A DNA stretch of 64,000 nt, taken from positions 434,001-498,000 of the forward strand of contig OZ244796.1 in the NCBI GenBank assembly GCA_965219965.1. Reading direction: 5' to 3'. Below are positions 46,588-56,148 of the stretch, piece by piece. The notes below the pieces were generated by a model. The model worked only from the letters and a program-made list of their open reading frames with translations, was not told the DNA's origin and ran no database searches. The first letter of the stretch is position 1, and the number at the start of each line of letters is the position of its first letter. The translations under genes and the position numbers were made by a program. The DNA is from G965219965 sp965219965. GTDB lineage: Bacteria; Pseudomonadota; Alphaproteobacteria; RS24.

Positions 46588-47904
46588 CTATCTTTGTAAT
46601 TGCGCCGAAAAAACATATTGTCCAGCGCGGATAAAACTAATGGGATCTTTCACTTTGCCTTCATACCAAATTTCATAATGAAGATGGGGACCAGTGCTGC
46701 GTCCGCTTGAACCGACTGTGCCAATGACCTCGTGAAAATCCACCTGCTGACCTAGTTTAACTTTAATAGACTTCATATGTCCATAGCGCGTGTGAAAGCC
46801 GTTACCATGGTCAATTTCCACCACATTGCCATAGGGGCCTTTGCGTCCAGCTTTGACAATTTTGCCCGCCAGCGTGGCATGAATACGCGTGCCGCTTGGT
46901 GCTCCAAAATCAAGGCCAGAATGAAAAGCAGGACGTTTGTTAAACGGATCCATACGCGGCCCAAAATGGCTGGTGGTTTTGTAATAATGCACAGGCCGCG
47001 CCAGCGGGATATTAGCGATAGCTTTATTAAGCTGGTTAAGCTCTTGCAAATTATTGCCAATGCGGGTGATTTGTTTCTTTATGCCTTTGGGCATATCGTC
47101 ATGGATAAGCGAAAGTGGAATATAGGGGCCGCCTATGGCGGTCTGGTCATTTTCTAGCTTAGCGATAAATGCGCCTGCCTCAATCACACGGGTTTGCTCA
47201 ATAATGGCGGTGGTTTCAACAATCTTCTGATCAGTGCTTTCTTCCAGCGCGTCCAGCAATTCCTGCTGGCGAATAGACAATCGGTCAATTCGGTCTTTGA
47301 CATTGTCGGTCAAGGATGTGACTGTCTCAAGTTCCGCTTTATTTTTATCTGCTAGCAAATCCACGCCCGAAAGGGTGAATTGCGTGCCATTATCTACGCC
47401 CGTCGTTAATCGGCTGTCAAAATGCACGCCACTCATTTCACCTGCCTGTGCGACAATAATGGTTTTACCTTTGCTACGCTTCACACGGCTGGCGGCAGTG
47501 GCATAAATTTTCTGCATATCATTGAGACGGTTGGAAATGGAAGCATTCTGCTCAAACACTTCCGTTAATTCGTTGTGGCGCGTTTCTAGCGCATTGGTGA
47601 CTTCCTTAAACCAATCTTGCGTGATTTGGTGCTTATTATTCAGCGCGTGATAGGCGGCTTCCAGCTCAGCAATGCGTCGTTGATAGGAAGCAATTTCACG
47701 CTTATTGCTCATTTGTTTGAAAGCGGTGATTTGGTTTTCAAAAATAATCGCCCCGCCTGTGATGAGCATGGAAGCAATCAGGCAAGCAAAAACGACCACG
47801 CCAACAATCTGCTTGCGTGGTGTTAGGGTGACATAACGCACCCGACCGTCCGAGCGGATATAAAGTTCCCTCTCGGCGAACAGCTTTTTTACAGCTTTTT
47901 TCAT
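46588..47904 (-). CDS. M23 (LytM) peptidase with coiled coil
   Basis: Membrane-anchored peptidoglycan endopeptidase or EnvC/NlpD-like activator. The 438 residues have an N-terminal transmembrane helix (about 33-55, IVGVVVFACLIASMLITGGA) and a periplasmic coiled coil (about 70-260). The C-terminal M23 domain has zinc ligands in HSGLDFG and HLHYEIW, plus HTRYGHMK. All catalytic residues appear present, suggesting an active enzyme. Co-encoded with bactofilin. Confidence 0.93.
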   Translation of the reverse strand: MKKAVKKLFAERELYIRSDGRVRYVTLTPRKQIVGVVVFACLIASMLITGGAIIFENQITAFKQMSNKREIASYQRRIAELEAAYHALNNKHQITQDWFKEVTNALETRHNELTEVFEQNASISNRLNDMQKIYATAASRVKRSKGKTIIVAQAGEMSGVHFDSRLTTGVDNGTQFTLSGVDLLADKNKAELETVTSLTDNVKDRIDRLSIRQQELLDALEESTDQKIVETTAIIEQTRVIEAGAFIAKLENDQTAIGGPYIPLSLIHDDMPKGIKKQITRIGNNLQELNQLNKAIANIPLARPVHYYKTTSHFGPRMDPFNKRPAFHSGLDFGAPSGTRIHATLAGKIVKAGRKGPYGNVVEIDHGNGFHTRYGHMKSIKVKLGQQVDFHEVIGTVGSSGRSTGPHLHYEIWYEGKVKDPISFIRAGQYVFSAQLQR

Positions 47905-48043
47905 TTATTCTCTTCCTGAGGGTCATTTCTAGCGGTGTTTTAGAGGTGGGGAAAGTAAAATTTGCTGTCTGAAAGGGTATATTTGGCGGAGCGGGTGGGG
48001 AGATTGGCTGTTTTTTGTCACTTTTTGCTTATGGCGGCAATTT

Positions 48044-48829
48044 TTACGAATAAAAATGCGCGGGTAATCCAGCCTCTTGGCGGGCTTCAATGTTGAAAGG
48101 TGGCTTCAAAACCCCCTTAAAATAGGTTTCGACCAGTGCCTTAAAGCAGCTTTGCGGCGTTTTATTTTGCTGCTGGCACAAGGTCATAAACCACTGGCTG
48201 CCAGTGCGGACATGGGTTTTTTCATCTCTGTAGATTGTGTCCAATATAGCTGCGCTGGCCGTGTCGCCATGGGTGGTGAGTTTTTCAATCATGGGCGGGG
48301 TGACATCTAACCCACGAGCTTCTAGCACCATGGGAACAATGGCCAAACGGGCGAGCAAATCATGCTTGGTGGCGTCTGCCGCTTCCCATAGACCATCATG
48401 GGCGGGCAAATCGCCATAGGTCGCGCCTAGCTCATTTAGCCGCCCATTGAGCAGAGAAAAATGCCGCGCCTCATCTGCTCCGACTTTCAACCAATCGGCA
48501 ATAAAGCGGTCGTCAAGCATGGTGGGGGCAAAGCGGCCAAGCATATCAAAAGCCAAATCTATGGCATTAAGCTCAATATGGGCGAGGGCGTGGAGCAAAC
48601 CAATCCGCCCCGTTAGCCCCTTTGTGCGGCGGCGGGGCATTTTATTGGGTGGCAAAAGGGCTGGTTTGCTTGGTCGCGCTGGGCGGTCTGGCCAATCTTG
48701 CGGTGGATTTTTAGAGCGTGTTAGCTGCCCCACTTGCCATATCTCTGCCGTTTGCAAGGCTTTTTCTGCCTTATCCATGGGGTCGGCGGTAAGCAAAACC
48801 TCCTGACAATATTGCCATAAATCGTCCAT
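48044..48829 (-). CDS. DUF455 ferritin-like protein
   Basis: The 261 residues match the DUF455 pattern: a hydrophobic/charged N-terminus, RIGLLHALAHIELNAIDLAFDML and WLKVGADEARHFSLLNGRL. These give the helix-borne Glu/His residues (HIELNAID, DEARHF) expected for a ferritin-like di-iron site. Later EARGLDVTPPMIEKL and DEKTHVRTG complete the set. Enzymatic role unknown. Starts directly after the bcp stop with no gap, so the two are probably an operon; bcp reduces peroxides, suggesting an oxidative context. Confidence 0.85.
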   Translation of the reverse strand: MDDLWQYCQEVLLTADPMDKAEKALQTAEIWQVGQLTRSKNPPQDWPDRPARPSKPALLPPNKMPRRRTKGLTGRIGLLHALAHIELNAIDLAFDMLGRFAPTMLDDRFIADWLKVGADEARHFSLLNGRLNELGATYGDLPAHDGLWEAADATKHDLLARLAIVPMVLEARGLDVTPPMIEKLTTHGDTASAAILDTIYRDEKTHVRTGSQWFMTLCQQQNKTPQSCFKALVETYFKGVLKPPFNIEARQEAGLPAHFYS

Positions 48830-49324
48830 TTAACCTTTTCCCGCCTTATCTTGGGCGGCTTTCAGCACGGCTTCCACATGGCCTTTCACTTTCACCCTGC
48901 GCCAGATTTGAACGATTTTGCCCCGTTCATCAATTAAAAAACTGGCACGCTCAATGCCCATATATTTGCGCCCGTACATATTTTTTTCCACCCAAACGCT
49001 ATAGGCCTCCAACATTTTATGCGTTTCGTCACTGGCCAGCGCAATGGCGAGATTGTGCTTGGTATAGAATTTAGCGTGTTTTTCTGGCGTATCAGCCGAC
49101 ACGCCAAGAATAGCCGTTTTTGCCGCCTTGAAGGCCTTGAGATGGGCAGTAAAGGCAATGGCCTCAGCCGTGCAGCCAGGTGTGTCATCTTTGGGATAAA
49201 AATACAGCACGAGTTTTTGTCCCTGATAATCTTTCAGGCTTATTTTTGCTGACTGGCCTTTCGCATCTATGGCGGGCAGTGAAAAAAGAGGGGCTTTGTT
49301 GCCGATTTCCAAGGGCATAGTCAA
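48830..49324 (-). CDS. bcp: Peroxiredoxin (Bcp/PrxQ type), single cysteine
   Basis: Thiol peroxidase that reduces hydrogen and organic peroxides. The 164 residues have FYPKDDTPGCTAEA with the peroxidatic Cys51, and the Bcp-type end. No other cysteine occurs in the whole protein, so the resolving cysteine found five residues later in many Bcp proteins is absent and this would be a 1-Cys enzyme. An alternative start is ATG 49318. Divergent from the AsmA-like gene by about 104 bp. Confidence 0.93.
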   Translation of the reverse strand: MTMPLEIGNKAPLFSLPAIDAKGQSAKISLKDYQGQKLVLYFYPKDDTPGCTAEAIAFTAHLKAFKAAKTAILGVSADTPEKHAKFYTKHNLAIALASDETHKMLEAYSVWVEKNMYGRKYMGIERASFLIDERGKIVQIWRRVKVKGHVEAVLKAAQDKAGKG

Positions 49325-49428
49325 TTTGTAACTCCCAATTTGCTGGTTTTTATAGTATCAAAGCAGACATTAAACTGAATCAAACCGTTTTCGCAATCGT
49401 CAAAAAGCGGAATGGAAGTCTGGCCAAA

Positions 49429-52400
49429 GTGATAAAACGCGTACGACATATTTTCCTTGCAATTATTGGCCTGATAGTGGCTTTGGTGATTGCTGGCCTG
49501 TCGGTTTTGTTGTTTTGTCTCTCGCGCGGACCCGTATCGCTTAACCGCACCGCCCCCGTGCTGGGCAGTGTTTTGGAGCATACGCTCGGCCTTGATGATA
49601 TTATGCTCAAAGATGCGGTTTTGTCTTTTGACAAGAGCCGTAAAATGCTTGCCCTGCGCGGCGTCAATTTGACCATTTCCCATGAAGGCGCACGCTATGT
49701 TGTGAAAGAATATGATGTCAATTTTAGCAGTGATGCTTTGCTGGAAAATTTTTATATTTTGCCCGACACCGTTTCGGCGAAACAAATTATCGCCATTTTA
49801 CCCGCCCGTATGACAGATACGCCCGCACCAGTCATTCCCATATTGCAAAATAGTGAATTTGATGCCGCACAAGCACTTAATAAATTACGCAGTCAAATAG
49901 CACGCTTTTCGCAAATTGACCGGCTGGGCTATGTGCAGAAAATTGATTTTCCTTCTGTAATGCTGGTTTTAGAAGAGGCCGATGGCGGGCGGGTGTGGCA
50001 GTCTAGCGGTTCTTACGCGCATTTTGAGCGCCTACCCGATAGTGTGCAGGCCGAATTTGACCTCAAACTCACCACCCGCAATGAAACCGCCCGTACCCAA
50101 TTTAAGCTCCACCAACCCGTTAATGCGCGTGGCGAAGCGGATTTGGTGATTAGCAATATGCGCCCTTCGGCTATTGCGTCTTTATTTCCCAATTTGCCGA
50201 TTTTTCTTTTAGCCGATGTGCCGCTTGTTGGGCATGTAGGGTTTAAGACCAATGCCGACGGAGTGTTTGAAACGGGCAATGTGAAATTCCGTTTGGCGAA
50301 TATGTCGGCAGGAAATAAATCCGAAAACGACCAGCGCGGCGTGGCCGAAGCGTCCATAGATTTTATTTCGCGCACGGCCATTATACATAAAATTGATTTT
50401 GAAATTGGTCCGCATCGGGGAAAAATGAATGGTAGTTTTACCTTTGAGACCGATTCCCGTGCGGCGGTTTCATTTATTAGCGGTAACATTGAAGCGCAAG
50501 AAATTGAATTCAAACTTTCCGATGCGGGTGATGTTTTCAGCCCAGATAATTTGTCTTTGGGTTTTGAAATGGATTTACAGACCGAAAGATTGGATTTGTC
50601 ATCTTTGCGTTTTGAAACGGGCGGTGGGTTTTTTGTGATTGGCGGGCAAATTGCTTATCGTGACCCTGATTTGCCCATTATGCTACAGGGGCATTTGGAA
50701 AATTTGCCCGTTGAAGGATTTAAGAAAATCTGGCCGTCCAATATCGTTCCCAATGTGCATCAATGGTTTAACCAAAATGTAAATGGCGGCAATATGCCGT
50801 CTGGCAAGCTGAATTTAGCCACCAGCATTGCCGATTTGCTAGGTATGGCCAAAGGCGGGGCATTGGCCGATAATGCTCTGGAGCTATCGGCACAGGTCAA
50901 AGGTGCCGAGCTACGCTATTTGTCCGAATTACCCATAATAAAAGATGTAACAGCGGAATTGCGTTTGCGCGGCAATAGTTTCGTCGCTCATTTGAAAAGC
51001 GGCAAAACGGATATTAAGCTAGATAATGGCCAAATGGGTCGTCTGCATCTTCGTGATAGCTATTTCACTGAGCCTGATTTTGATGTGGAAGGCAATAATG
51101 TTGAATTTTTGCTCAACATAGATGGCCGTGCCTATAGCTTGTTGACTTTGCTGTCATCGCCGCAGCTTTTGGGGCGCGATATGGTGAAATTTGACGCCGA
51201 TATTTTGGCCAGTGATGTGCAAACAGAAATTGCTTTTGGTTTGCCTTTAACCGTCGGCTTGTCGCGCCGTGAAGTGGTGGAAAAGCTTACCATTGCCGTG
51301 CAGGGATCGTTGAATAATTTTACACTTACCCGTCCAGTTGAGGGCTATCATGTTTCAGGTCGCACATTAGGATTTGAAGCGAGCAAAACGCTACTCACCG
51401 CCAAGGGTACGGTAGAATTTAACCATGTGCCAATGCAAATGAATTTGCAAGAGCAGTTTGACCCGCAACAAGCCAGCGCATCATATATTCGCTTGATGGC
51501 ACAGCTTGATGCGCATGATTTTGCGAATTTGAATCTCAATGCTTTGGCACGGCGTATTCGCGGTGTGTCTGATACTGACTTAACCCTGCATGGTGCGATG
51601 GGGCAGCCACTTGACCGATTATCTGTGCAAGCTAAGCTAGATGAAGCGCAAGTGATTTTCTCACCACTGGCTTATGATAAGGCGTCTGGCCAGCCATCGC
51701 GTTTGGGGTTAGTGGTGGATTTTGCTCAAAATGGGACGCAGGATTATACCATTAGTGCTGTGCGAGCAGATTATGTCGATGCAGAAAATAAATTTGATGT
51801 GCAGGCGCGGCTGGAAAATGGCGCGGTGACAATGCTGACCGTTTCGCCGTTAAAAATTGCCGACTATTATGACCTTAATATTGATTTTTCCACTGAAAAT
51901 AATCAACGCAACCTAACCATTTCTGGCACAGCTTTTGATGCGTCAAAATTACTAGACCCAAATAATTTCGGCCTGCCTGTTTTTGACCGCCATAATCCAA
52001 CCTTTGCCCAATGGGGTGATTTGAAAACAAGCAAAGACGCACAAAACAGACAAACATCTCTGCTGGCACGCTTTGACCAGTTTTTAGGCGATGCGCTAAT
52101 GGTTGATATCAATATTGGACGAGTGACGAGCAATAATGGCGTTTGGGTGGATAATTTCACCAGCACCATAAAACGCGAGAAAGGTCTAACGGAAGTAGCA
52201 CATATCGCTGGTACATTTAATGACCAAACTATTTTGTCGGCTGAACTTTTTAGGGGCAGGGATAATGTCCGCTATTTTTTCCTTGATGTACCACGGGCAG
52301 AAAATTTGTTTAAGGCAATTGATATTTCCGACCATTTTGAAAATGGCAAAGCTCTACTCACTGGTAGCTTGCGCGATGATGCTTTATTTTCTGGTGAAGG

Positions 52401-52896
52401 TGTTTTTTACATGACTGATTTTAACATACGTGATGTGCCAGTGATGACAAAATTACTTTCACTGGGTTCATTTACTGGCATTGCCGACACGATTCGCGGC
52501 GAAGGGATTGCTTTTCGGCAGGGCGATGTGAATTTCCGTTTCAACCAGCATTTATTTGATATTGAAGCCTTACGCATAAAAGGCCCAGCCATTGGTTTGA
52601 CGATGGATGGGGTGGTGGATATGCAAAACCGTGCGCTTTATTTGAACGGTACGCTGGTGCCTGCCTATGATGTTAATTCGCTATTGGGACGTATCCCGAT
52701 TATTGGCTGGTTTTTTTCTGGCGAGCGTGATGGCGGGTTAATTGGTATTTCTTATAGCTTGCAAGGCGATTTTGAAGACCCAAATATTATCGTTAATCCC
52801 TTATCACTGCTTACGCCAGGTTTTTTACGCAATATTTTCAATTTGCGCCTCTTTGAGCCGCCCAGTATTCCCAAAGGTGTTCGTGCGTCTGGTTAG
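49429..52896 (+). CDS. Large AsmA/YhdP-like (DUF3971) membrane-anchored protein
   Basis: The 1155-residue protein has a single N-terminal transmembrane helix (about 9-32, IFLAIIGLIVALVIAGLSVLL). The long periplasmic remainder has repeating beta-rich segments characteristic of the AsmA/YhdP/TamB superfamily: LRGVNLTISHEG.., a DUF3971-like middle, and an AsmA-like C-terminal end (MDGVVDMQNRALYLNGTLVPAY). Family members form bridge-like conduits thought to move phospholipids to the outer membrane; with mlaD and LPT genes in the window, an envelope-lipid role fits. GTG 49429 is the start used. Converges on tyrS (6-bp gap). Confidence 0.82.
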   Translation: MIKRVRHIFLAIIGLIVALVIAGLSVLLFCLSRGPVSLNRTAPVLGSVLEHTLGLDDIMLKDAVLSFDKSRKMLALRGVNLTISHEGARYVVKEYDVNFSSDALLENFYILPDTVSAKQIIAILPARMTDTPAPVIPILQNSEFDAAQALNKLRSQIARFSQIDRLGYVQKIDFPSVMLVLEEADGGRVWQSSGSYAHFERLPDSVQAEFDLKLTTRNETARTQFKLHQPVNARGEADLVISNMRPSAIASLFPNLPIFLLADVPLVGHVGFKTNADGVFETGNVKFRLANMSAGNKSENDQRGVAEASIDFISRTAIIHKIDFEIGPHRGKMNGSFTFETDSRAAVSFISGNIEAQEIEFKLSDAGDVFSPDNLSLGFEMDLQTERLDLSSLRFETGGGFFVIGGQIAYRDPDLPIMLQGHLENLPVEGFKKIWPSNIVPNVHQWFNQNVNGGNMPSGKLNLATSIADLLGMAKGGALADNALELSAQVKGAELRYLSELPIIKDVTAELRLRGNSFVAHLKSGKTDIKLDNGQMGRLHLRDSYFTEPDFDVEGNNVEFLLNIDGRAYSLLTLLSSPQLLGRDMVKFDADILASDVQTEIAFGLPLTVGLSRREVVEKLTIAVQGSLNNFTLTRPVEGYHVSGRTLGFEASKTLLTAKGTVEFNHVPMQMNLQEQFDPQQASASYIRLMAQLDAHDFANLNLNALARRIRGVSDTDLTLHGAMGQPLDRLSVQAKLDEAQVIFSPLAYDKASGQPSRLGLVVDFAQNGTQDYTISAVRADYVDAENKFDVQARLENGAVTMLTVSPLKIADYYDLNIDFSTENNQRNLTISGTAFDASKLLDPNNFGLPVFDRHNPTFAQWGDLKTSKDAQNRQTSLLARFDQFLGDALMVDINIGRVTSNNGVWVDNFTSTIKREKGLTEVAHIAGTFNDQTILSAELFRGRDNVRYFFLDVPRAENLFKAIDISDHFENGKALLTGSLRDDALFSGEGVFYMTDFNIRDVPVMTKLLSLGSFTGIADTIRGEGIAFRQGDVNFRFNQHLFDIEALRIKGPAIGLTMDGVVDMQNRALYLNGTLVPAYDVNSLLGRIPIIGWFFSGERDGGLIGISYSLQGDFEDPNIIVNPLSLLTPGFLRNIFNLRLFEPPSIPKGVRASG

Positions 52897-52902
52897 CTTT
52901 GC

Positions 52903-54159
52903 TTAGCCGACTGGTTTAAGCAGCACATGATGTTTTTTACCAGCTGATAATTTAATGTTGCCTTCATGTGTGGGGGCATCTTTTTTCAAAACCATTTTGA
53001 CGTCTGACACGGCAATATCATTCACTTTCGCGCCGCCGCCTTGCACAAGACGCCGCGCTTCGCTGTTTGTTTTTGTCAAGCCAGCAATCACAAAAGCTTC
53101 CAGCAAACCAAGGCCAGCGGCTAATTTTGCTGCATCAAATTCTACGCTCGGCAAATCGGCACTTGTGCCGCCTGCGTCAAAAGTTTCCTCTGCCGTTTTG
53201 AGTGCTTTTTCTGCCGCCGCACGACCATGGGCAATAGCAGTGGCTTCGGTGGCCAATATTTTTTTGGCTTCGTTAACTTCCACCCCGCTGAGCTTTTCCA
53301 GCTTGGCAATTTCATTCAAAGGCAGTTCGGTGAAAAGCCGCATGAAGCGACCAATATCGCTATCTTCCGTATTACGCCAAAATTGCCAATAATCCCATGA
53401 TGACAACATATCTTCATTAAGCCACACCGCCCCCTGCGCCGATTTGCCCATTTTCGCACCCGAAGAAGTGGTGAGCAATGCGGTTGTCAGACCGTAAAGC
53501 TGTGCCTGTATGGTGCGGCGTCCCAATTCCACGCCATTGACGATATTGCCCCATTGATCCGAGCCACCCATTTGCAAAGTGCAATTAAAATTGCGGTGCA
53601 GTTCCACGAAATCATAAGCCTGCAAAACCATATAATTAAATTCAAGAAAGGAAAGATTTTGCTCACGCTCTAGCCGCAATTTGATGGAATCAAAACCCAG
53701 CATCCGATTGACAGAAAAATGCCGCCCATAATCGCGTAGAAAATCAATATAGTTCAGCTTTGACAGCCAATCATTATTATCCAACATAATGGCGTCATTT
53801 TCCCCATCACCAAATGTTAAGAAACGTTCAAAAACCGTGCGGATGGTTTTTTTATTTTTTGCGATTTGCTCTGGTGTGAGCATTTGGCGCATTTTATCTT
53901 TACCTGATGGGTCGCCAATGCGGGTTGTGCCGCCGCCAATCAGCACAATCGGGCGGTGGCCGCTTTGCTGTAATTTGCGTAGCATCATAATAGAAATTAA
54001 ATTTCCAACATGAAGGCTTGGCGCAGTGCAGTCATATCCTGTATAGGCTCTAATGACGCTTTCATGCGCCGCCTTATCCAGTCCAGCCTCATCAGTGCAT
54101 TGCTGGATATAGCCGCGTTCGGCCATAAGGTTTAGGAAAGATGATTGATATGCAGTCAT
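52903..54159 (-). CDS. tyrS: Tyrosine-tRNA ligase
   Basis: Class I synthetase charging tRNA-Tyr. From ATG 54159 the protein has 418 residues; the frame continues to 54195 but would add twelve unlikely ones. HIGH-equivalent PSLHVGNL and KMSKS-equivalent KMGKSAQG are present, followed by a C-terminal S4-like RNA-binding domain (about 350-418, [13 protein letters not shown]). Start codon only 39 bp from the divergent anmK start, as in other alphaproteobacteria. Confidence 0.97.
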   Translation of the reverse strand: MTAYQSSFLNLMAERGYIQQCTDEAGLDKAAHESVIRAYTGYDCTAPSLHVGNLISIMMLRKLQQSGHRPIVLIGGGTTRIGDPSGKDKMRQMLTPEQIAKNKKTIRTVFERFLTFGDGENDAIMLDNNDWLSKLNYIDFLRDYGRHFSVNRMLGFDSIKLRLEREQNLSFLEFNYMVLQAYDFVELHRNFNCTLQMGGSDQWGNIVNGVELGRRTIQAQLYGLTTALLTTSSGAKMGKSAQGAVWLNEDMLSSWDYWQFWRNTEDSDIGRFMRLFTELPLNEIAKLEKLSGVEVNEAKKILATEATAIAHGRAAAEKALKTAEETFDAGGTSADLPSVEFDAAKLAAGLGLLEAFVIAGLTKTNSEARRLVQGGGAKVNDIAVSDVKMVLKKDAPTHEGNIKLSAGKKHHVLLKPVG

Positions 54160-54198
54160 GCGTGCAGGGTTATGACACAAATTCGCTGAGGTCAATAT

Positions 54199-55311
54199 AT
54201 GGATGAGAATTTTCTGAGTATCGGCATGATGAGTGGCACATCGCTAGATGGCATTGATGTCGCTGCCCTGCATACGGATGGCAAAAACTATATTCAGAGC
54301 GGGGCGCATCAAAGTTTTGCCTATAGGCCAGAGGAACGGACGATTTTATTTGCCGCGCTGGAAGCGGCGCAAAGCCTACCCGATGCCGTCGCACCGCGCG
54401 GGGATATTATCGCACAGGCTGACGAGCTCATTACGCGCCGCCATGGTGATGTGCTGAAGCTGTTTCTGACTGAAAACAGCATAAATGCAGCGGACGTAAA
54501 TATGCTGGGCTTTCACGGTCAAACCCTTCGGCATGAACCCGAAGCGGGCTGGACGCTACAAATCGGACAGGCAGAGAGGCTTGCTGCGACAACGGGCATT
54601 AATGTTGTCAGTGATTTTCGCTCGGCTGATATGGTGGCAGGCGGGCAGGGTGCACCCTTAGCCCCGCTTTATCACGCTGCCTTAGCCGCACAGGGAAAGG
54701 CGCAAAAGCCTTTAGCTGTGGTAAATATTGGCGGAGTGGCGAATATCACCTTTTTGGGGCATGACGGGGCGATTTTGGGCTTTGACACGGGTACGGGCAA
54801 TGCTTTGCTAGATGATTGGGTGCGTGAGCATACCGACCAGCCTTACGATAAGGATGGACATTTGGCGCAAAGCGGCACAGTGGCGGTGGATAAGCTTACC
54901 GCTTTGCTGGTGCATCCTTATTTTGATCGCTCGCCGCCCAAATCGCTTGACCGCAATACCTTTTCTGCTGCTTCTCTGGTAGGATTAAGTGCGGCGGATG
55001 GGGCGGCAACGCTAACTGCCTTTACTGCCCATGCTATTGCCCGTGCTATGGCGCATCTGCCCGAAAAACCTGCTCATTGGATTATTTGCGGCGGTGGGCG
55101 ACATAATCTGGCTTTGCGTGCTGCTTTGGTTGAAGCCCTTGGTCAGCCCGTCACCCCCGCCGAGAAAGCGGGTTGGCCAGGCGATGAAATGGAGGCGCAA
55201 GCCTTTGCTTGGCTGGCTGTGCGGGTGCGTTTGGGACTGCCAACCAGCTTGCCCGAAATTACAGGCTGTCATCAGCCTACTTCTGGCGGGGTATGGATTA
55301 AAAAACCTTAA
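54199..55311 (+). CDS. anmK: Anhydro-N-acetylmuramic acid kinase
   Basis: Phosphorylates and opens 1,6-anhydroMurNAc in peptidoglycan recycling. The 370 residues have the N-terminal phosphate loop [16 protein letters not shown], the [21 protein letters not shown] and [13 protein letters not shown] motifs, and [13 protein letters not shown]. The ASKHA-type fold is complete. It pairs with the lytic enzymes in the window (mltG, amiC, M23) as part of murein turnover. Confidence 0.96.
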   Translation: MDENFLSIGMMSGTSLDGIDVAALHTDGKNYIQSGAHQSFAYRPEERTILFAALEAAQSLPDAVAPRGDIIAQADELITRRHGDVLKLFLTENSINAADVNMLGFHGQTLRHEPEAGWTLQIGQAERLAATTGINVVSDFRSADMVAGGQGAPLAPLYHAALAAQGKAQKPLAVVNIGGVANITFLGHDGAILGFDTGTGNALLDDWVREHTDQPYDKDGHLAQSGTVAVDKLTALLVHPYFDRSPPKSLDRNTFSAASLVGLSAADGAATLTAFTAHAIARAMAHLPEKPAHWIICGGGRHNLALRAALVEALGQPVTPAEKAGWPGDEMEAQAFAWLAVRVRLGLPTSLPEITGCHQPTSGGVWIKKP

Positions 55312-55320
55312 GATAAAACT

Positions 55321-55968
55321 TTATGAATCATCTTCAAGTCTTTGATTTAGATATTCATTTATAGATTTATTGAGATGCTCCATGTGGGCTTCGTAAAAAT
55401 GATTAGCCCCAGAAATATTATTATAGGCAATTTCAATGCCCTTTTGCGCTTGTAGCCGTTCCACCATTTTCTGCACATCGTCTTGCGGCACGATTTTGTC
55501 TTGGTCGCCATGGGTGATAAGTCCGGACGCTGGACAGGGCGCGAGAAAGGAAAAATCATAAAGATTAGCGGGCGGGGAAACGGCGATAAAGCCAGAAATT
55601 TCAGGTCGGCGCATTAATAATTGCATACCAATCCACGCGCCGAAAGAATAACCAGCAATCCAGCATTGGTGCGCATCAGGGTTGAAACTTTGTAGCCAGT
55701 CCAGTGCGGCGGCGGCATCGGAAAGTTCACCAACCCCGTGGTCAAAACTGCCCTGTGACCGCCCAACACCGCGGAAATTAAAGCGCATAACGGTAAATCC
55801 GCGGTCAAGAAATGTCTGATAAAGCTGATAAGTGACGGGGTGGTTCATATTGCCGCCCAGCTGCGGAAGCGGGTGTAATATCATGGCAATAGGCGTACCT
55901 TTTTCTTCGCGTTGGATAAAGCGGCCTTCTAGCCGTCCGTCAGGGCCGTTAAAAATAATTTCAGGCAT
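55321..55968 (-). CDS. Alpha/beta hydrolase
   Basis: The 215 residues have a nucleophile elbow GYSFGAWIG, the MILHPLPQLGGNMNHPV oxyanion-side loop, RFNFRGVGRSQGSFDHG and a late Asp/His pair (GDQDKIVPQDD, SGANHFYE). This pattern matches a conserved alphaproteobacterial/proteobacterial serine hydrolase group of unknown substrate. No signal peptide, so cytoplasmic. Divergent from the iscR-iscS gene by 180 bp; converges on anmK (9-bp gap). Confidence 0.85.
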   Translation of the reverse strand: MPEIIFNGPDGRLEGRFIQREEKGTPIAMILHPLPQLGGNMNHPVTYQLYQTFLDRGFTVMRFNFRGVGRSQGSFDHGVGELSDAAAALDWLQSFNPDAHQCWIAGYSFGAWIGMQLLMRRPEISGFIAVSPPANLYDFSFLAPCPASGLITHGDQDKIVPQDDVQKMVERLQAQKGIEIAYNNISGANHFYEAHMEHLNKSINEYLNQRLEDDS

Positions 55969-56034
55969 AGAAATTCCTTATAAAACCGCCAAAACTGGCA
56001 GAAAATATGTTTTTTGCTTGTCAAACCCTTATAC

Positions 56035-56063
56035 TTGACTAAATTGGTCAGGATTATTATATC
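56035..56063 (+). promoter_or_regulatory. iscR/suf operon promoter with IscR-like operator
   Basis: TTGACT (56035-56040) and TATATC (56058-56063) are spaced by 17 bp. Across the -35 lies the dyad TTGAC-TAAATT-GGTCAG, similar to alphaproteobacterial IscR/iron-responsive sites of the TTGACTAAAnnnGTCAGG kind. Position directly upstream of the Rrf2/desulfurase gene suggests autorepression by the [2Fe-2S] form. The match is by eye. Confidence 0.65.
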
Positions 56064-56148
56064 CCTCACAGAAACCTTCGCTCTCTTAGCACATATCAGG
56101 GTGCGGATTGCAAGTTTTTCTACAAAAGGTACATGGGAACAGGATGTT

